NCBI GenBank assembly: GCA_003134655.1
Contig: PLBY01000123.1
Span: forward strand, 35,981 to 99,980
DNA length: 64,000 nt
Origin: Acidobacteriaceae bacterium
GTDB taxonomy: Bacteria; Acidobacteriota; Terriglobia; Terriglobales; Acidobacteriaceae
Direction: 5' to 3'
Notes under the pieces: model-generated
Told to the model about the DNA's origin: nothing
Database searches by the model: none
What the model saw: the letters and a program-made list of their open reading frames with translations, nothing else
In this document: one piece after another, positions 8,800 to 20,618 of the stretch
How the letters are laid out: each line of letters begins with the position of its first letter
Position numbering within the stretch: the stretch's first letter is position 1
Program-made: the position numbers and the translations under genes

Positions 8800-9909
8800 A
8801 TGACTGGGTGTATCTATACTCAAGAAGACTGGCCCCACTTTCGGTGGAACCGCGAAAGCTTGTTAGGGCGACTGGCAAGCGTCCGGCACGAGCAAGGCCG
8901 ATTGCTAGGGCGGATGGAAGCCCTGGGTTTCAAGCTACGTCAGGAAGCTGTGCTACGCACCCTGACGGAGGACGTGCTAAAAAGCAACGAAATCGAGGGG
9001 GAAAAACTGGACGCAGAGCAGGTCCGTTCCTCGATCGCGCGCCGTCTCGGTATGGACATCGGGGGCCTTAAGGCCGTGGATCGGAACGTGGAGGGAGTTG
9101 TTGAAATGATGCTGGACGCCACGCGTCACTATGATCAGCCGCTTACTTCAGAACGATTGTTCGCGTGGCAGGCATCCTTGTTCCCGACCGGACGCAGTGG
9201 CATGAGGCGGATTAGGGCCGGCGCCTGGAGAGACGACAGCGGAGATCCAATGCAGGTAGTCTCCGGGCCGATGAGCAAAGAACGTGTTCACTTCGAAGCA
9301 CCAGCTGCGAAACGACTGGGCCCCGAGATGGGAACTTTTCTCGATTGGTTCAATGGAAACACCGAGGGCGATTGGGTAGTGAAGGCAGGGATCGCGCATC
9401 TATGGTTCGTCACTATCCATCCCTTCGAGGACGGTAACGGTCGTATCGCGCGAGCTATCGCCGATCTAGCGCTCGCACGATCTGAACAAAGTTCTCAACG
9501 GTTCTACAGCATGTCGGCCCAGATCCGGCAAGAGCGTGCGGACTACTACGACATTCTGGAGCGCACGCAGAAAGCGACGATGGATATCACGCTGTGGATG
9601 GATTGGTTCTTGCAATGTCTGGGCCGTGCCATCGACGGAGCGCGATCTACCCTCGGAACCGTGCTTTCCAAAGCGCACTTTTGGGAGATATTTGGGGATG
9701 CTCTGCTGAATGAACGGCAGCGTCTTGTCGTTAGTTGCGTGCTCGATGGCTTCGAGGGAAAGCTCACTACCATGAAATACGGAAAGCTCGCGAAATGTTC
9801 GCACGACACGGCTTTGCGTGACATCGCCGCTCTTGTTGAACGCGGTATCCTGGTGCGAAATCCCGAAGGTGGGCGCAGCACAAGCTACTCGCTTGCCAAG
9901 GTTACGTGA
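8800..9909 (+). CDS. Fic family protein (AMPylase-type) with N-terminal inhibitory motif and C-terminal HTH
   Basis: A 369-residue protein. The start at 8800 is chosen because AGAGG sits 8 bases upstream; a GTG at 8791 is also in frame. Residues ~3-45 resemble the DUF4172 cap common in this Fic subgroup (YTQEDWPHFRWNRESLLGRL). The inhibitory-helix motif SNEIEG is at 62-67, as in autoinhibited Fic enzymes. The catalytic core HPFEDGNGR is at 207-215 with all residues of HxFx(D/E)GNGR present. The last ~70 residues look like a winged helix (MKYGKLAKCSHDTALRDIAA). Known relatives transfer AMP to protein hydroxyls, held off by the inhibitory helix. No separate antitoxin gene is adjacent. Confidence 0.92.
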   Translation: MTGCIYTQEDWPHFRWNRESLLGRLASVRHEQGRLLGRMEALGFKLRQEAVLRTLTEDVLKSNEIEGEKLDAEQVRSSIARRLGMDIGGLKAVDRNVEGVVEMMLDATRHYDQPLTSERLFAWQASLFPTGRSGMRRIRAGAWRDDSGDPMQVVSGPMSKERVHFEAPAAKRLGPEMGTFLDWFNGNTEGDWVVKAGIAHLWFVTIHPFEDGNGRIARAIADLALARSEQSSQRFYSMSAQIRQERADYYDILERTQKATMDITLWMDWFLQCLGRAIDGARSTLGTVLSKAHFWEIFGDALLNERQRLVVSCVLDGFEGKLTTMKYGKLAKCSHDTALRDIAALVERGILVRNPEGGRSTSYSLAKVT

Positions 9910-9912
9910 AAG

Positions 9913-10020
9913 TCTCGGCCCTTGTTAACGACCCGTCGAAGCGGAGGAGCTCTGTCTTTCTTCGCTACTGCGCGCAACCCAGATCAGCAGAAAGATGACC
10001 GCCAGCGCGATGAGAAAGTC
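9913..10020 (-). pseudogene. Short scrap of exosortase C-terminus
   Basis: The minus strand reads an exosortase tail like the one at 15617 (LIALAVIFLLIW, EERQSSSASTGR with small changes). The nucleotide match to 15602-15704 is close over ~100 bases, including the shared GTTAACGACCCGT start. Only about 30 codons remain and no catalytic residue is present. Confidence 0.7.
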
Positions 10021-10050
10021 GCGTTAACCCCATGGTCCTTCCCGAAGGTG

Positions 10051-11106
10051 TTATTGTTCTGGCGAACCAGCCAAGGATCTGATCAGTTTGCTTATGCTGT
10101 GCGCGACGCTGAATGACTCTGCGACAGAGGACGTATCGAGCAGTCCAAGTCCACACGTTGCAGTGATCATCGCGCGCTGAGCAAATTTCTGCGGATCGCC
10201 AGCCAGGGAGGCTGCTTTCAACCAGCGAATAAAGATGGTCGCTGAATCGACAGCGTTCAGACCTGGGCGTGTGGGGACTATTCCGTAGGCAACTGCTCCA
10301 CCTTGGTTCACGAAGTCGAGTGCATGCCAGTCGGCAAAAAACAGGTCAAGTCCCTCATGGGCGTCGAACGAAAGGATATCCGGCTTAACGCGGCACATGC
10401 GCTCGAATGGACGCGCTGCGCAGCAATGCAGTCCAACATAGGCTCCGCGAATTCGAGCGCCCTCCAGTGTAGCCGCTAATGCATTGAGCCGCTGTTCCTC
10501 TGAGACAGCGTTTGCGACAGGTGCGTCCAGGCACAAGGCTGGTTCGTCAACAAACAGCAGCACAGGCAGCCCAGCAGATTTCAGGCGATCAATCTGCCAG
10601 GCAATGATCTGCGAGACATGAAATGCGACGGCTGCAAAAAGTGCGGGATCGGATAGGAAGGGCCGGCCCTTGTGGAACAGATAGGCCGACAGCGTGATTG
10701 GGCCCTCGATCTGACCCTTGACGGCGACTGCGGAACTAAAGAGACCAGATGACAATGCTTCTTCGAACGCGCCAAAGCCTGCCGCGTTTGCCGGCGTCAA
10801 CTCACCACTACTCCGGTGAAGGATTTCGAGCACCGAATTGAGCCGGCCTTCTTTTACCTGATAACCATAGCCTTCGTTGCGAGGTTCAATCAGCTCTTCC
10901 ACAACACCGATGCCTTGGACGACGATACTCTCCCGTTCCGAGAGTTGAGGCAACTGAGGCCAAAAGGGAACTTCCGGCGAAAATTCGGCAACTGACCGAA
11001 TCGCCGACGTAATAGACGTGAGAGGTAAGCTGCCAATGCCTGTGACCGCGCCCGCCGCGACGAAAGGCGTTCGGCTGGTGTGAGATGGAATAACTAAGGT
11101 TTGCAC
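10051..11106 (-). CDS. MetE-like (UROD/MetE superfamily) methionine synthase-type protein
   Basis: A 351-residue protein the size of a single MetE catalytic barrel. GTG at 11106 has GGAGAG upstream. The N-terminus GIGSLPLTS and PFWPQLPQLSERES are typical of short MetE-like/UROD-family proteins. The zinc ligands of cobalamin-independent methionine synthase appear conserved: His227-x-Cys229 (GLHCC) and Cys318 (TATCGLGLLD). The N-terminal folate-binding half of classical MetE is absent, so the methyl donor may differ, as in core-MetE enzymes that use methylcobamide proteins. A predicted cobalamin riboswitch precedes it and metH genes run divergently. This fits a B12-independent or B12-sparing role in methionine synthesis. 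Confidence 0.8.
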   Translation of the reverse strand: MQTLVIPSHTSRTPFVAAGAVTGIGSLPLTSITSAIRSVAEFSPEVPFWPQLPQLSERESIVVQGIGVVEELIEPRNEGYGYQVKEGRLNSVLEILHRSSGELTPANAAGFGAFEEALSSGLFSSAVAVKGQIEGPITLSAYLFHKGRPFLSDPALFAAVAFHVSQIIAWQIDRLKSAGLPVLLFVDEPALCLDAPVANAVSEEQRLNALAATLEGARIRGAYVGLHCCAARPFERMCRVKPDILSFDAHEGLDLFFADWHALDFVNQGGAVAYGIVPTRPGLNAVDSATIFIRWLKAASLAGDPQKFAQRAMITATCGLGLLDTSSVAESFSVAHSISKLIRSLAGSPEQ

Positions 11107-11124
11107 TATTTCAACTCTCCGCAG

Positions 11125-11275
11125 AAAGCCTTGCCGTGAAGCCCTTTAGAGCTAGGTAGTATTCGCCAGACGGCGAATAGTCTCTACGGCGGGGCGACGG
11201 CGCCGGTTTTCACCAGGCTTTTCTGTCACGCCCTTGCGGGCTTCATAGGCACCTTCAACCGTATCACGATTGCGT
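11125..11275 (-). ncRNA. Predicted cobalamin riboswitch upstream of the MetE-like gene
   Basis: Read on the minus strand, the leader contains GAAGGTGCCTATGAAGC, then AAAAGCCTGGTGAAAACCGG followed by CGCCGTCGCCCCGCC. This is the order and wording of the cobalamin riboswitch core (GGTGCC, GCC-GGTGAAAATCCGG, CCCCGC). Additional dyads follow (ATTCGCCGTCTGGCGAAT; AAGGGCTTCACGGC) and end just before the GGAGAG of the MetE-like start. The distal part matches the consensus less clearly, so exact ends are approximate. It should shut the downstream gene off when B12 is plentiful. Confidence 0.75.
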
Positions 11276-11313
11276 GAGTGATTTCACGCGCCAGAGCTGG
11301 GCCTGCCAATCGA

Positions 11314-11319
11314 TATAAT
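11314..11319 (+). promoter_or_regulatory. Possible -10 element for the metH genes
   Basis: A perfect TATAAT lies in the divergent region, ~150 bases upstream of the first metH start. No good -35 sequence stands 16-18 bases before it, so this is tentative. Confidence 0.3.
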
Positions 11320-11466
11320 AAAAGAGGTGTGCTTCGGTGCTGAAATGTGGCAGAGCTAGAGTAGAACGAAAGCGCCCCGTTGAACTCAAGGAGTCAGTTT
11401 CGGCCAAACGCCTTGGCTTCGCGGGGACGTTGCCAAAATCGTCAAGCCAAAGGCCAACAGGAAGAA

Positions 11467-12593
11467 ATGACGAGAGCCCATCAACATCCTCTTGAAGAGA
11501 TTCTCGAGAGTCGAATTGCCATCATCGACGGAGCGATGGGCACTACGATCCGAACCTATGGCATGACGGAAGCGGACATCCGCGGAGAGCGTTTCAAGAA
11601 CTCGACGAAGGGCCTGCTGAACAACGGTGACCTTTTCTCCCTGACCAAGCCAGAGATGATCGGTGACATCCACCGCCGGTTTCTGGAGGCAGGGGCGGAC
11701 ATCATCGAGACGAACACCTTCGGCGGAACCAGCATCACTCAGAGTGAATTCTTTGTCGACGATCCGCGGGGGCACGGCGGCCGGAAGGATCCCGCATTCT
11801 ATCAAAAGGTCATCGACGATCCGTTCCTCGGCAGCCTGGCTTGGGATATCAATGAGCAATCGGCGCGGCAGTGCCGTGAATGGGCCGATCGTGTTGGCAC
11901 TGCAACCTCGCGTCAACGGTTCGTGGCGGGGGCGATTGGGCCGCTGACCGTATCTCTTTCGAACTCGCCCGATGCCGATGATCCAGGCTTTCGGGTGGTC
12001 ACGTTCGATCAGGTTAAGACCGCCTACATTCAGCAGGTGCGCGCCCTAATCGCTGGCGGCGTAGACCTGCTCTTGGTCGAGACAATCTTCGACTCTCTGA
12101 ACGCCAAGGCGGCTCTTGTCGCCATCCGTGAAGTGTTCGATGAAGACGGCAAGAAGTTGCCGGTAATGATCTCGGCGGCGGTGGGGCGTGGCGGCGAGAC
12201 GATGATCTCCGCGCAGACCACTGAGGCGTTCTGGAACGCCGTGCACCACGTAAAACCGTTGTCGGTGGGGCTCAACTGCTCTCTCGGGCCCGATCTCATG
12301 TATCCGTTCCTGGAGGAGCTCTCGGAGAAGGCCGACGTGGCGATCTCGTGCTACCCGAATGCTGGGTTGCCGAATCCCCTCTCGAAAACAGGGTTCGACC
12401 TGGGGCCTCAGGACATGTCGCGTTATCTGGGCGACTTTGCACGGGCAGGGCTGATCAATATCGCCGGCGGCTGTTGCGGCAACACGCCCGAGCACATCGC
12501 GGCTATCGCCAAAGCGCTCGAAGGCCAGCCTCCGCGAAAGTGGGGGACGCAGCCCACTGAGGAATCCTTTGCCCACCAGATTGAGAGTCGAGC

Positions 12594-12597
<4 letters not shown>
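11467..12597 (+). CDS. metH: Methionine synthase, homocysteine-binding subunit (split MetH, N-terminal part)
   Basis: A 376-residue protein covering only the homocysteine S-methyltransferase module of MetH. The start at ATG 11467 (after CAGGAAGAA) is preferred over a TTG at 11380. Visible signatures are IDGAMGTTIRTYGMTEADIR near the N-terminus, SNSPDADDPGFR in the middle, and the zinc cysteines at 271 (GLNCSLG) and 336-337 (GGCCGN). The rest of MetH is encoded by the next gene, which overlaps it by 4 bases (GTGA), so translation is probably coupled. The two products together should methylate homocysteine with methylcobalamin. An internal insertion-like stretch (DDPRGHGGRKDPAFYQK) is longer than I expect for E. 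coli MetH. Confidence 0.92.
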
Positions 12598-15323
<2,726 letters not shown>

Positions 15324-15601
15324 CGGACATCCCAAAGTTGGGAAATTTCGCGCCCGACCCTCCGAAGCACACGATTGGAAAATTCATGCGCCAGTTCGAC
15401 CAACTCAGCGATGGCGGTGCTCGTCGGAATCCCGGGCACGTTGACCTGCTTTTCGCGTGTAAGACAGATTCCACCAATCTCTGTAACGAATCGCCCTGGT
15501 CTGTTTAGTAACGCGAGTGCCAGCTAGTGCGCTGTTGGAGAGGTTCCGCATTTTGACTATTACCCCGCCCTAGTTTACAACCGTTTGTGTGCCCTGAGGC
15601 T
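15324..15601. other. Intergenic, nothing recognised
   Basis: Behind metH a small dyad (CCCAA-AG-TTGGG) is the only structure, with no T-tract. No coding frame was supported. Confidence 0.4.
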
Positions 15602-15990
15602 GACTCCGGCCCATTGTTAACGACCCGTTGACGCAGAGGAGCTCCGTCTTTCTTCGCCACGGCGCGCAGCCCAGATCAGCAGAAAGATGACCGCCAGCGC
15701 GATCAGAAAGTAGATGATCCCGCCCTGGTGATGAAGTCTTCCCGTCAGGAAAGTCCGGTCAACAGGAGTTGCCAGCATCGCAAGTACAAAGATTCGGAGC
15801 CCATTCTTAGCGACGGACAGCGGGATCGCCAATGCGATCACGACGGTCTTTCGCCAAGCTGAGTGCAAGAGCACCTGCGCCAGGACCATCGTTGTGACCA
15901 CGAGGGATCACGGAAGACCGCGGATCTCTGCGAAATTGCGATCGAAATTCGGAGGGCATCATCGAGCACGAGAACCCAATCCCCATGCCC
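15602..15990 (-). pseudogene. Exosortase remnant (C-terminal third)
   Basis: About 95 codons match the end of exosortases: membrane helices with KNGLRIF (the conserved Arg) and GRLHHQGG (the conserved His). Upstream, where the catalytic Cys (CSGIRSS) should be, the frame reads FAEIRGLP then a stop, so the nucleophile is lost. The N-terminal two thirds are missing. The end overlaps a sequence also found at 9913-10020. An intact exosortase is encoded at 31080. Confidence 0.8.
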
Positions 15991-16074
15991 GGTGGGGTTG
16001 TCTAAATATAACTGCGGAGTGACTATCTGCGTCGTACGAATATTTGGATCCCGCCTTCCGGGAAATGCCCAGGG

Positions 16075-16290
16075 AAACGCCCCAGTCGACTCCGCCGAAT
16101 CGTGCACTCCTGAGCATCCGTCGTGCCTACTCGGCGCCATGGTCGGCGCGAGCAGGGACGGCGATTGTCAAGGCAGCACGAAATCGACTCTGACTCGGAT
16201 TTGAAATGGAACCGCGCGGCCGTTTTGCACGAGGGGTTTGAAACGCCACTTGAGAACCGCATCGGATGCGGCGGTTGAAAGCATCGAGTT
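16075..16290 (-). pseudogene. Remnant of TonB C-terminal domain (duplicate of 6415-6631)
   Basis: The minus strand encodes the last ~45 residues of a TonB_C domain (KPLVQNGRAVPFQIRVRVDF) and its flank, nearly identical to 6415-6631. There is no upstream coding sequence for the GAF part; homology breaks at about 16290. It lies directly upstream, on the same strand, of the exosortase remnant. Confidence 0.8.
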
Positions 16291-16370
16291 CAAGAGGCAA
16301 ACCAAGTTGTTCAATTTCTAGGTGAGTGTGACGCTCCAGGCCACACAGTCCGAGAACCGGATCGAGGCCG

Positions 16371-16649
16371 CTAAAACTTCGTGCCGGCGAAGAGGATGCG
16401 GTCGTGGCCACCGTTTCGCCAAGCTGAGCCCCGCTTTCTCTTTTCTTTCTTGCCCACTTTCCCTGGAGAAGCGGTTTTCTCACGGGCCTGCTTCTGGCAG
16501 GTCATGCAGAGCGCGCACCTCCCTTTCTCTGCTTTCCGACGCTCGGAGGGAGCAAAGAGGTGGGGGCGCTTGTAGTGGCCGTTGGAGCACTTCATAAACG
16601 CAGGTACGGCCCTTAGACGGTCGAGGATCAACTCGGGACGACCCGCCAT
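16371..16649 (-). CDS. Small Cys/Lys-rich hypothetical protein (92 aa)
   Basis: An ORF with ATG 16649 and an AAGGA about 10 bases upstream. It carries a zinc-ribbon-like spacing, CSNGH and later CALCMTC, followed by a very basic tail (KVGKKEKRKRG). Possibly a nucleic-acid-binding zinc protein, but composition of the region is mixed and no homolog is recognised. It could be spurious. Confidence 0.3.
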   Translation of the reverse strand: MAGRPELILDRLRAVPAFMKCSNGHYKRPHLFAPSERRKAEKGRCALCMTCQKQAREKTASPGKVGKKEKRKRGSAWRNGGHDRILFAGTKF

Positions 16650-16745
16650 GGATGCCGATCCTTTTCGGCTAGCTCAAAGCCCAAATCGTAGCCCCGAGGA
16701 CTATCGACTCCTCGGCATTTGTGAAACAGGTTACCTGAGACATCG

Positions 16746-17780
16746 TCAGGCGACTATGCTGCTTTTGTGACTCGACGAGGCCTGAGGAGAAAGGGGCGAC
16801 ACGATGCGGTGCGATTTGTTGAGCCTCTCTCGAATTTTGCGATCGCCTTCGGCTATTTGCGCCGAATTCATCGCCTTCTTCACGTTGTTCATCGCGCCGT
16901 TGAGTTGGTCAACGGCAACACAGTACCACATGTAGGAACGGATGACATCGCTATCATTTGCCCGTCCGGTCCAAGCGATGCGTGCCAACAACAACTGGGC
17001 AGCGAGAACACCGTGTTCCGCTGCTTTTTCACAGAAGGCGAGACTCGCTTCGTCGTAATCGCCAGCCGGATCCTTTAGCAGATCTTGCAGGAGCGGGGAC
17101 GCGGCTGGGCGTTGACTTAGCGTCATAAACATCAGTTCGATTCGGCTGGAAACACCCAGCTTGTCGAAAATGCGAAACATGTGATTCTTGATCGTGTGCT
17201 GGCTCAGGCGTAAGCGTTCGCCGATTTCGCGATTGGTGAGGCCCTCGGCCAGATAACCCACGACATCCGCTTCGCGTTTGGAAAGCAAATCCATACCGTT
17301 TCCGCCGACAGCCCGGACTTTGGGTGCCGAGGCCAAGGCGCTCAGCACTATAGCCATTTGCTCATTGTTTGCCCATACCTGTCCCTGGTGCACTTTGCGA
17401 ATGCACCGACCGAGCATGTCTGAAGATCCCTGATGATCGAAAACTCCCCTGGCTCCGGCTCGAAAGGCTTCTAGAACGGCCTCCGGCTTCGATGAGTCTA
17501 GAAGCATTACCGCGCGGGCGTTAGGGTTCGTTTCACGGAGCTCTTGTAGAATTTCGAATCCGCGTTGAGCGCCCTCATCAACGAAGGCGCTGAGGACGAA
17601 CACATCGATTTTCTCGGTAATCCAAGCGGCCCCCAGACTGGCGGCATCGAAGTCCGAACTCGTAACCTGCAAAACAGGATCGCGGTTGAGAACCCCGACA
17701 AGCAATTGCGTATGAAACCGCGAGTTGTCCGCAACCAGTACGCGGATAGTACACGATTGCCTCTTATGGTCGTCCTCCAC
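16746..17780 (-). CDS. LuxR/NarL-type response regulator with atypical receiver and Sel1-like C-terminus
   Basis: A 344-residue protein. GTG 17780 follows GGTAGGAGG at 6 bases, a strong RBS. Residues ~10-130 form a receiver-like domain (IRVLVADNSRFHTQLL), but the position of the phospho-accepting Asp is Ser64 (DVFVLSAF). Residues ~165-225 are a GerE/LuxR helix-turn-helix (LSKREADVVGYLAEGLTNRE, SQHTIKNHMFRIFDKLGVSS). Residues ~245-320 resemble Sel1/TPR-like helices (AAEHGVLAAQLLLARIAWTG). It is probably a DNA-binding regulator acting without phosphorylation, and may control the nearby EPS genes. That target is inferred from position only. Confidence 0.8.
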   Translation of the reverse strand: MEDDHKRQSCTIRVLVADNSRFHTQLLVGVLNRDPVLQVTSSDFDAASLGAAWITEKIDVFVLSAFVDEGAQRGFEILQELRETNPNARAVMLLDSSKPEAVLEAFRAGARGVFDHQGSSDMLGRCIRKVHQGQVWANNEQMAIVLSALASAPKVRAVGGNGMDLLSKREADVVGYLAEGLTNREIGERLRLSQHTIKNHMFRIFDKLGVSSRIELMFMTLSQRPAASPLLQDLLKDPAGDYDEASLAFCEKAAEHGVLAAQLLLARIAWTGRANDSDVIRSYMWYCVAVDQLNGAMNNVKKAMNSAQIAEGDRKIRERLNKSHRIVSPLSPQASSSHKSSIVA

Positions 17781-18669
17781 TGGCGCCTCCTACCATCTAT
17801 AAGCCTGGAATCTTGGATTTGGGTCATTAGAACCGAATCCACTGCCTTGCTGAACCCCGGTTCTTATTCCCATGGAAGATCTAACAGCAGATTCGTCCCA
17901 GCAGCAAAAGACGGTTCCCGTACATGACAGTAAACCCTTGGACTCGGCCAAAGAAGGAGCCCATTAGGCTGTCAATGATGCGAGGAGTATATCGGTAATA
18001 TCCTCCGCGCAAATGGCTCTTCAGTGCAATTCGACGGCTCTAATGTGCCACAGAAGTGATGGCGCTACAAGCTATCTTACAAATGCCGAGGAGCCGATGG
18101 TCATCGGGTTACAACTCCATCGGCTGGCGTTCCAACTTCGCGCGGCGTCCGCCGAGCGTCAACTCATACCGGGCAAGGTCGATGCGGGGCCTACCAGATT
18201 GGATTTCGGCGGGCATAAAGCTGGATCGCTAGTATACCCCGGGTTCTGCAATCTGGCAGAAGCTGCTGAGAACAGGATGTTTAGCGCTTCACGCAAAAAT
18301 TATCTCGAAAAACACGATCTCCATTGCCATCCAACATGTCCGAATGTACCTGTCCGATTGTCTTTGCCCGCGGCGCCGTAACATGCAATCGGTTCATTCT
18401 GAAGCGCCAATGAAGAATGGCAGTCGCTGAGCAACATCCGCAGCGAATCGTTGTTTCAAACCTGGGCGATATGGCCTATGAAGGTGCATATTCAGATTTT
18501 TCGGTTCACGGATTCATTGAGTGGTGGCGTGATGAGGACGAGCTTGGGAACACCGCACCCGCCAGGCATGCATATAGAGGAGTGGGCGAAGACGAGGAGA
18601 GCAAAACTAACCCTTCAAGAACCGTGCCTTCAGCGACCGCGTCGCTCGAATCATTATCTGCAAATTCAG
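17781..18669. other. Non-coding stretch with partial gene duplication
   Basis: No supported gene. A plus-strand ORF at 18013-18381 lacks RBS and motifs. Bases 18541-18663 are a duplicate of 18745-18850, the 3' part of the broken hydrolase-like gene to the right. Confidence 0.5.
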
Positions 18670-18850
18670 CTATTTGCAATATTGGATGATGTCGTTCGCG
18701 ATTGTTTGCGCGCCGATGGAAAAGCTGGGAATGTCGTGCTGCACACCCGCCAGGCATGCATATGGAGGAGTGGGCGAAGACGAGGAGGGCAAAACTAACC
18801 CTTCAAAAACCGTGCCTTCAGCGACCGCGTTGCTCGAATCATTATCTGCA
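18541..18850. repeat. Direct repeat, ~110 bp, copies at 18541 and 18745
   Basis: The phrase starting CCCGCCAGGCATGCATAT recurs with a ~205-base offset and runs to ATTATCTGCAAA with few mismatches. On the minus strand both copies encode FADNDSS-like text and EGTV-EGLVL. The right copy is inside the coding frame; the left copy lies past its stop. Confidence 0.8.
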
Positions 18851-19445
18851 AACAAAATCTTCAGGGTTGTGTTCGGCATTGCGACTGTGTGGTTGCCTCC
18901 GGCATACAAAATACTGTCCGAGAGCAACAAGGCCGAAGAATCCAGTCCCGGGTTTCCGTTGCGCGCGTCGGTGCATGGCGTCGGCGAACTCGCGCCTGGG
19001 CTCTGGTAGGCTTCATCAATGATCGTGGCGTCGGCAGACTCGTAACACAGATTTGGATTGTTGTTGGAACCTGGGCACACGTTCCCTTGGACGCTCGAAC
19101 TGCACGGACTGCAGCCCTGGTCGATCCGCGACATGACGGGACCGCTTGTAGGCTCAATCATGGCGAGTTCGGAGTCCAATCGATACTCGTATGCTGCATA
19201 GGCGATAGCGGCCGATCCGCCGCTGTTTCCCGTTGCACACATAGGCGCGCTGGAGCTGGAGGCGACATTCGGGTTGATGATTGTCGGATGTTTGTAGACC
19301 CAGTCCGCAACCGTGGCGTAGCGGCACCGAGCCGGCGAACTCCACCCGGCCCCGTAAGCCACTCGCGTAGGGTTGAGCCTTGGTCAAACGGGGCCCCGAA
19401 GGAAACCTGCACCGTGTTGAACCCGCCGACTTTCCCAAACGCAAA
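18670..19445 (-). pseudogene. Secreted alpha/beta-hydrolase-like protein, frameshifted
   Basis: The longest frame (230 codons from 19362) contains CATGNSGGSAAIAYAAYEY, a nucleophile-elbow pattern G-x-S-G-G, then LAMIEPTSGPVMSRIDQGC and several cysteine pairs. Upstream, the continuation (VQVSFGAPFDQGSTLREW) is in another frame, and a TGA precedes the 230-codon frame, so a frameshift near 19380 breaks the gene. No signal peptide remains. The fold assignment is by motif and is modest; catalytic Asp and His were not placed. Confidence 0.55.
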
Positions 19446-19991
19446 CTATTCTAGGAAAATCTAAGCTGCCGCGAGGGCCCCCCTGTCCCTTCGGGCAGCG
19501 GTAAGCCTGCCCTGTCGAGACCTAAGGACGGCAAAACAACTCGCAAGTCGATTTCGTCTCTAGCACTTAGGATCGGTGTGTTAGGCAAAGGAAGGAACTG
19601 CCTCCGCTCTTCGGACCTCCGCCAAAATGAGACTTCGGGTACGAATGTTGAATGGAGCTATGAGAAGAGTGTCTCCGAGAAGTTATTCCGCACCAGCGGG
19701 TAAATCGGCCCACCTGTATGCGGGAACCACTTCTCTGAGCCTGCATACCTCTTGCAAATGCGTGCATTGATGCATAAATTCGTGCATCATGTTTTCGGCG
19801 ACTCATGTCGAGTCCCAGATAAAATGAGAATCTCGATAGAGCCATCGATAGTTTAAATAGTCGACCGGAAACTGAATAACTAGGCCTCTGGCGTCGCACG
19901 TGGTCTTCCCCCAAGGCCGCGTGGTTGAAGTTTCCAACTTTACAATTGAAGTTTTGGAGTCACCAGGTACCGTGGCTCAGAGGGCGAAGCT
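19446..19991. other. Leader region of the EPS operon
   Basis: No supported gene. It contains a perfect 7-bp dyad (19768-19789) and should hold the promoter for the antiterminator gene. A minus-strand ORF across 19567-19914 lacks any recognisable feature. Confidence 0.5.
19768..19789. promoter_or_regulatory. Operator-like palindrome TGATGCA-N8-TGCATCA
   Basis: A perfect 7-bp inverted repeat with an 8-base AT-rich centre, ~200 bases before the first gene of the EPS operon. An extra GTGCAT overlaps to the left. Symmetry and spacing fit a dimeric HTH regulator site; the binder is unknown. Confidence 0.45.
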
Positions 19992-20546
19992 ATGGCTGCG
20001 ATTGGCCACACATGGGAATACCCGGCCGCTGTTCCCGCTATCACAGGCTGCGCCGAAAGCTGGTATGCGGTGCAGACTCGTGCCCGACACGAGCGGGTTG
20101 TAGTTCAACGGTTCCGCGACAAGGGCCTGACCACATTCTTACCGCTGGTCACCGAGGTACGTCGGTGGAGCGACCGCCAGAAGGTGCTCGAATTGCCCCT
20201 GTTCAGCTGTTATGTGTTTGTCAAGATTATGAACACCAACGAAGATCGCTTACGGGTACTTTCTACCGACAGCGTTTTCGATTTCGCTGGGATTCGGCGA
20301 CAAGGCACGCCTATTCCCGACGAACAGATTGAAGCCGTTCGAACCATTATGGAAGAACGGGCAAACTGGCAATCCCATCCCTTTCTCAAAATCGGCCAGC
20401 GCGTACGCATTCGGAGCGGGGCGTTGGACGGAGTTGAAGGGATTCTCGTTGCCCGGAATGGACGCGACAGTCTCGTGGTTTCGATCGATCTGATCCAACG
20501 TTCACTGGCGGTCCGAATCGACGGCTACTCCGTCGAACCGGTATAA
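19992..20546 (+). CDS. NusG/RfaH-like transcription antiterminator (UpxY type)
   Basis: A 184-residue protein with the NusG N-terminal domain (WYAVQTRARHERVVVQRFRD, FLPLVTEVRRWSDRQK, LPLFSCYVFVK) and a C-terminal KOW domain (LKIGQRVRIRSGALDGVEG). Such specialised NusG paralogues travel with RNA polymerase and allow long polysaccharide operons to be read through. It is the first gene of the plus-strand EPS cluster, which supports that role. AGAGGG lies ~8 bases before the ATG. No ops-like element was identified. Confidence 0.9.
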   Translation: MAAIGHTWEYPAAVPAITGCAESWYAVQTRARHERVVVQRFRDKGLTTFLPLVTEVRRWSDRQKVLELPLFSCYVFVKIMNTNEDRLRVLSTDSVFDFAGIRRQGTPIPDEQIEAVRTIMEERANWQSHPFLKIGQRVRIRSGALDGVEGILVARNGRDSLVVSIDLIQRSLAVRIDGYSVEPV

Positions 20547-20618
20547 ATTCGCGTCACGTGCTGGAAGAAACCCGAATTGAATTGTAATTTCTTGTTCCCT
20601 GCAATCGGCGGATAGAAC

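Noticed and set aside
11290..11466. Possible SAM or SAH riboswitch in the metH leader
   Set aside because: None of the conserved core phrases of SAM-I, SAM-II or SAH riboswitches could be found.
18013..18381. 122-codon plus-strand ORF in the gap before the broken hydrolase-like gene
   Set aside because: No Shine-Dalgarno, no domain pattern, and composition like the surrounding non-coding DNA.
19567..19914. 115-codon minus-strand ORF in the EPS leader
   Set aside because: Composition and lack of RBS or motifs argue against coding; the region holds a palindrome and should be regulatory.
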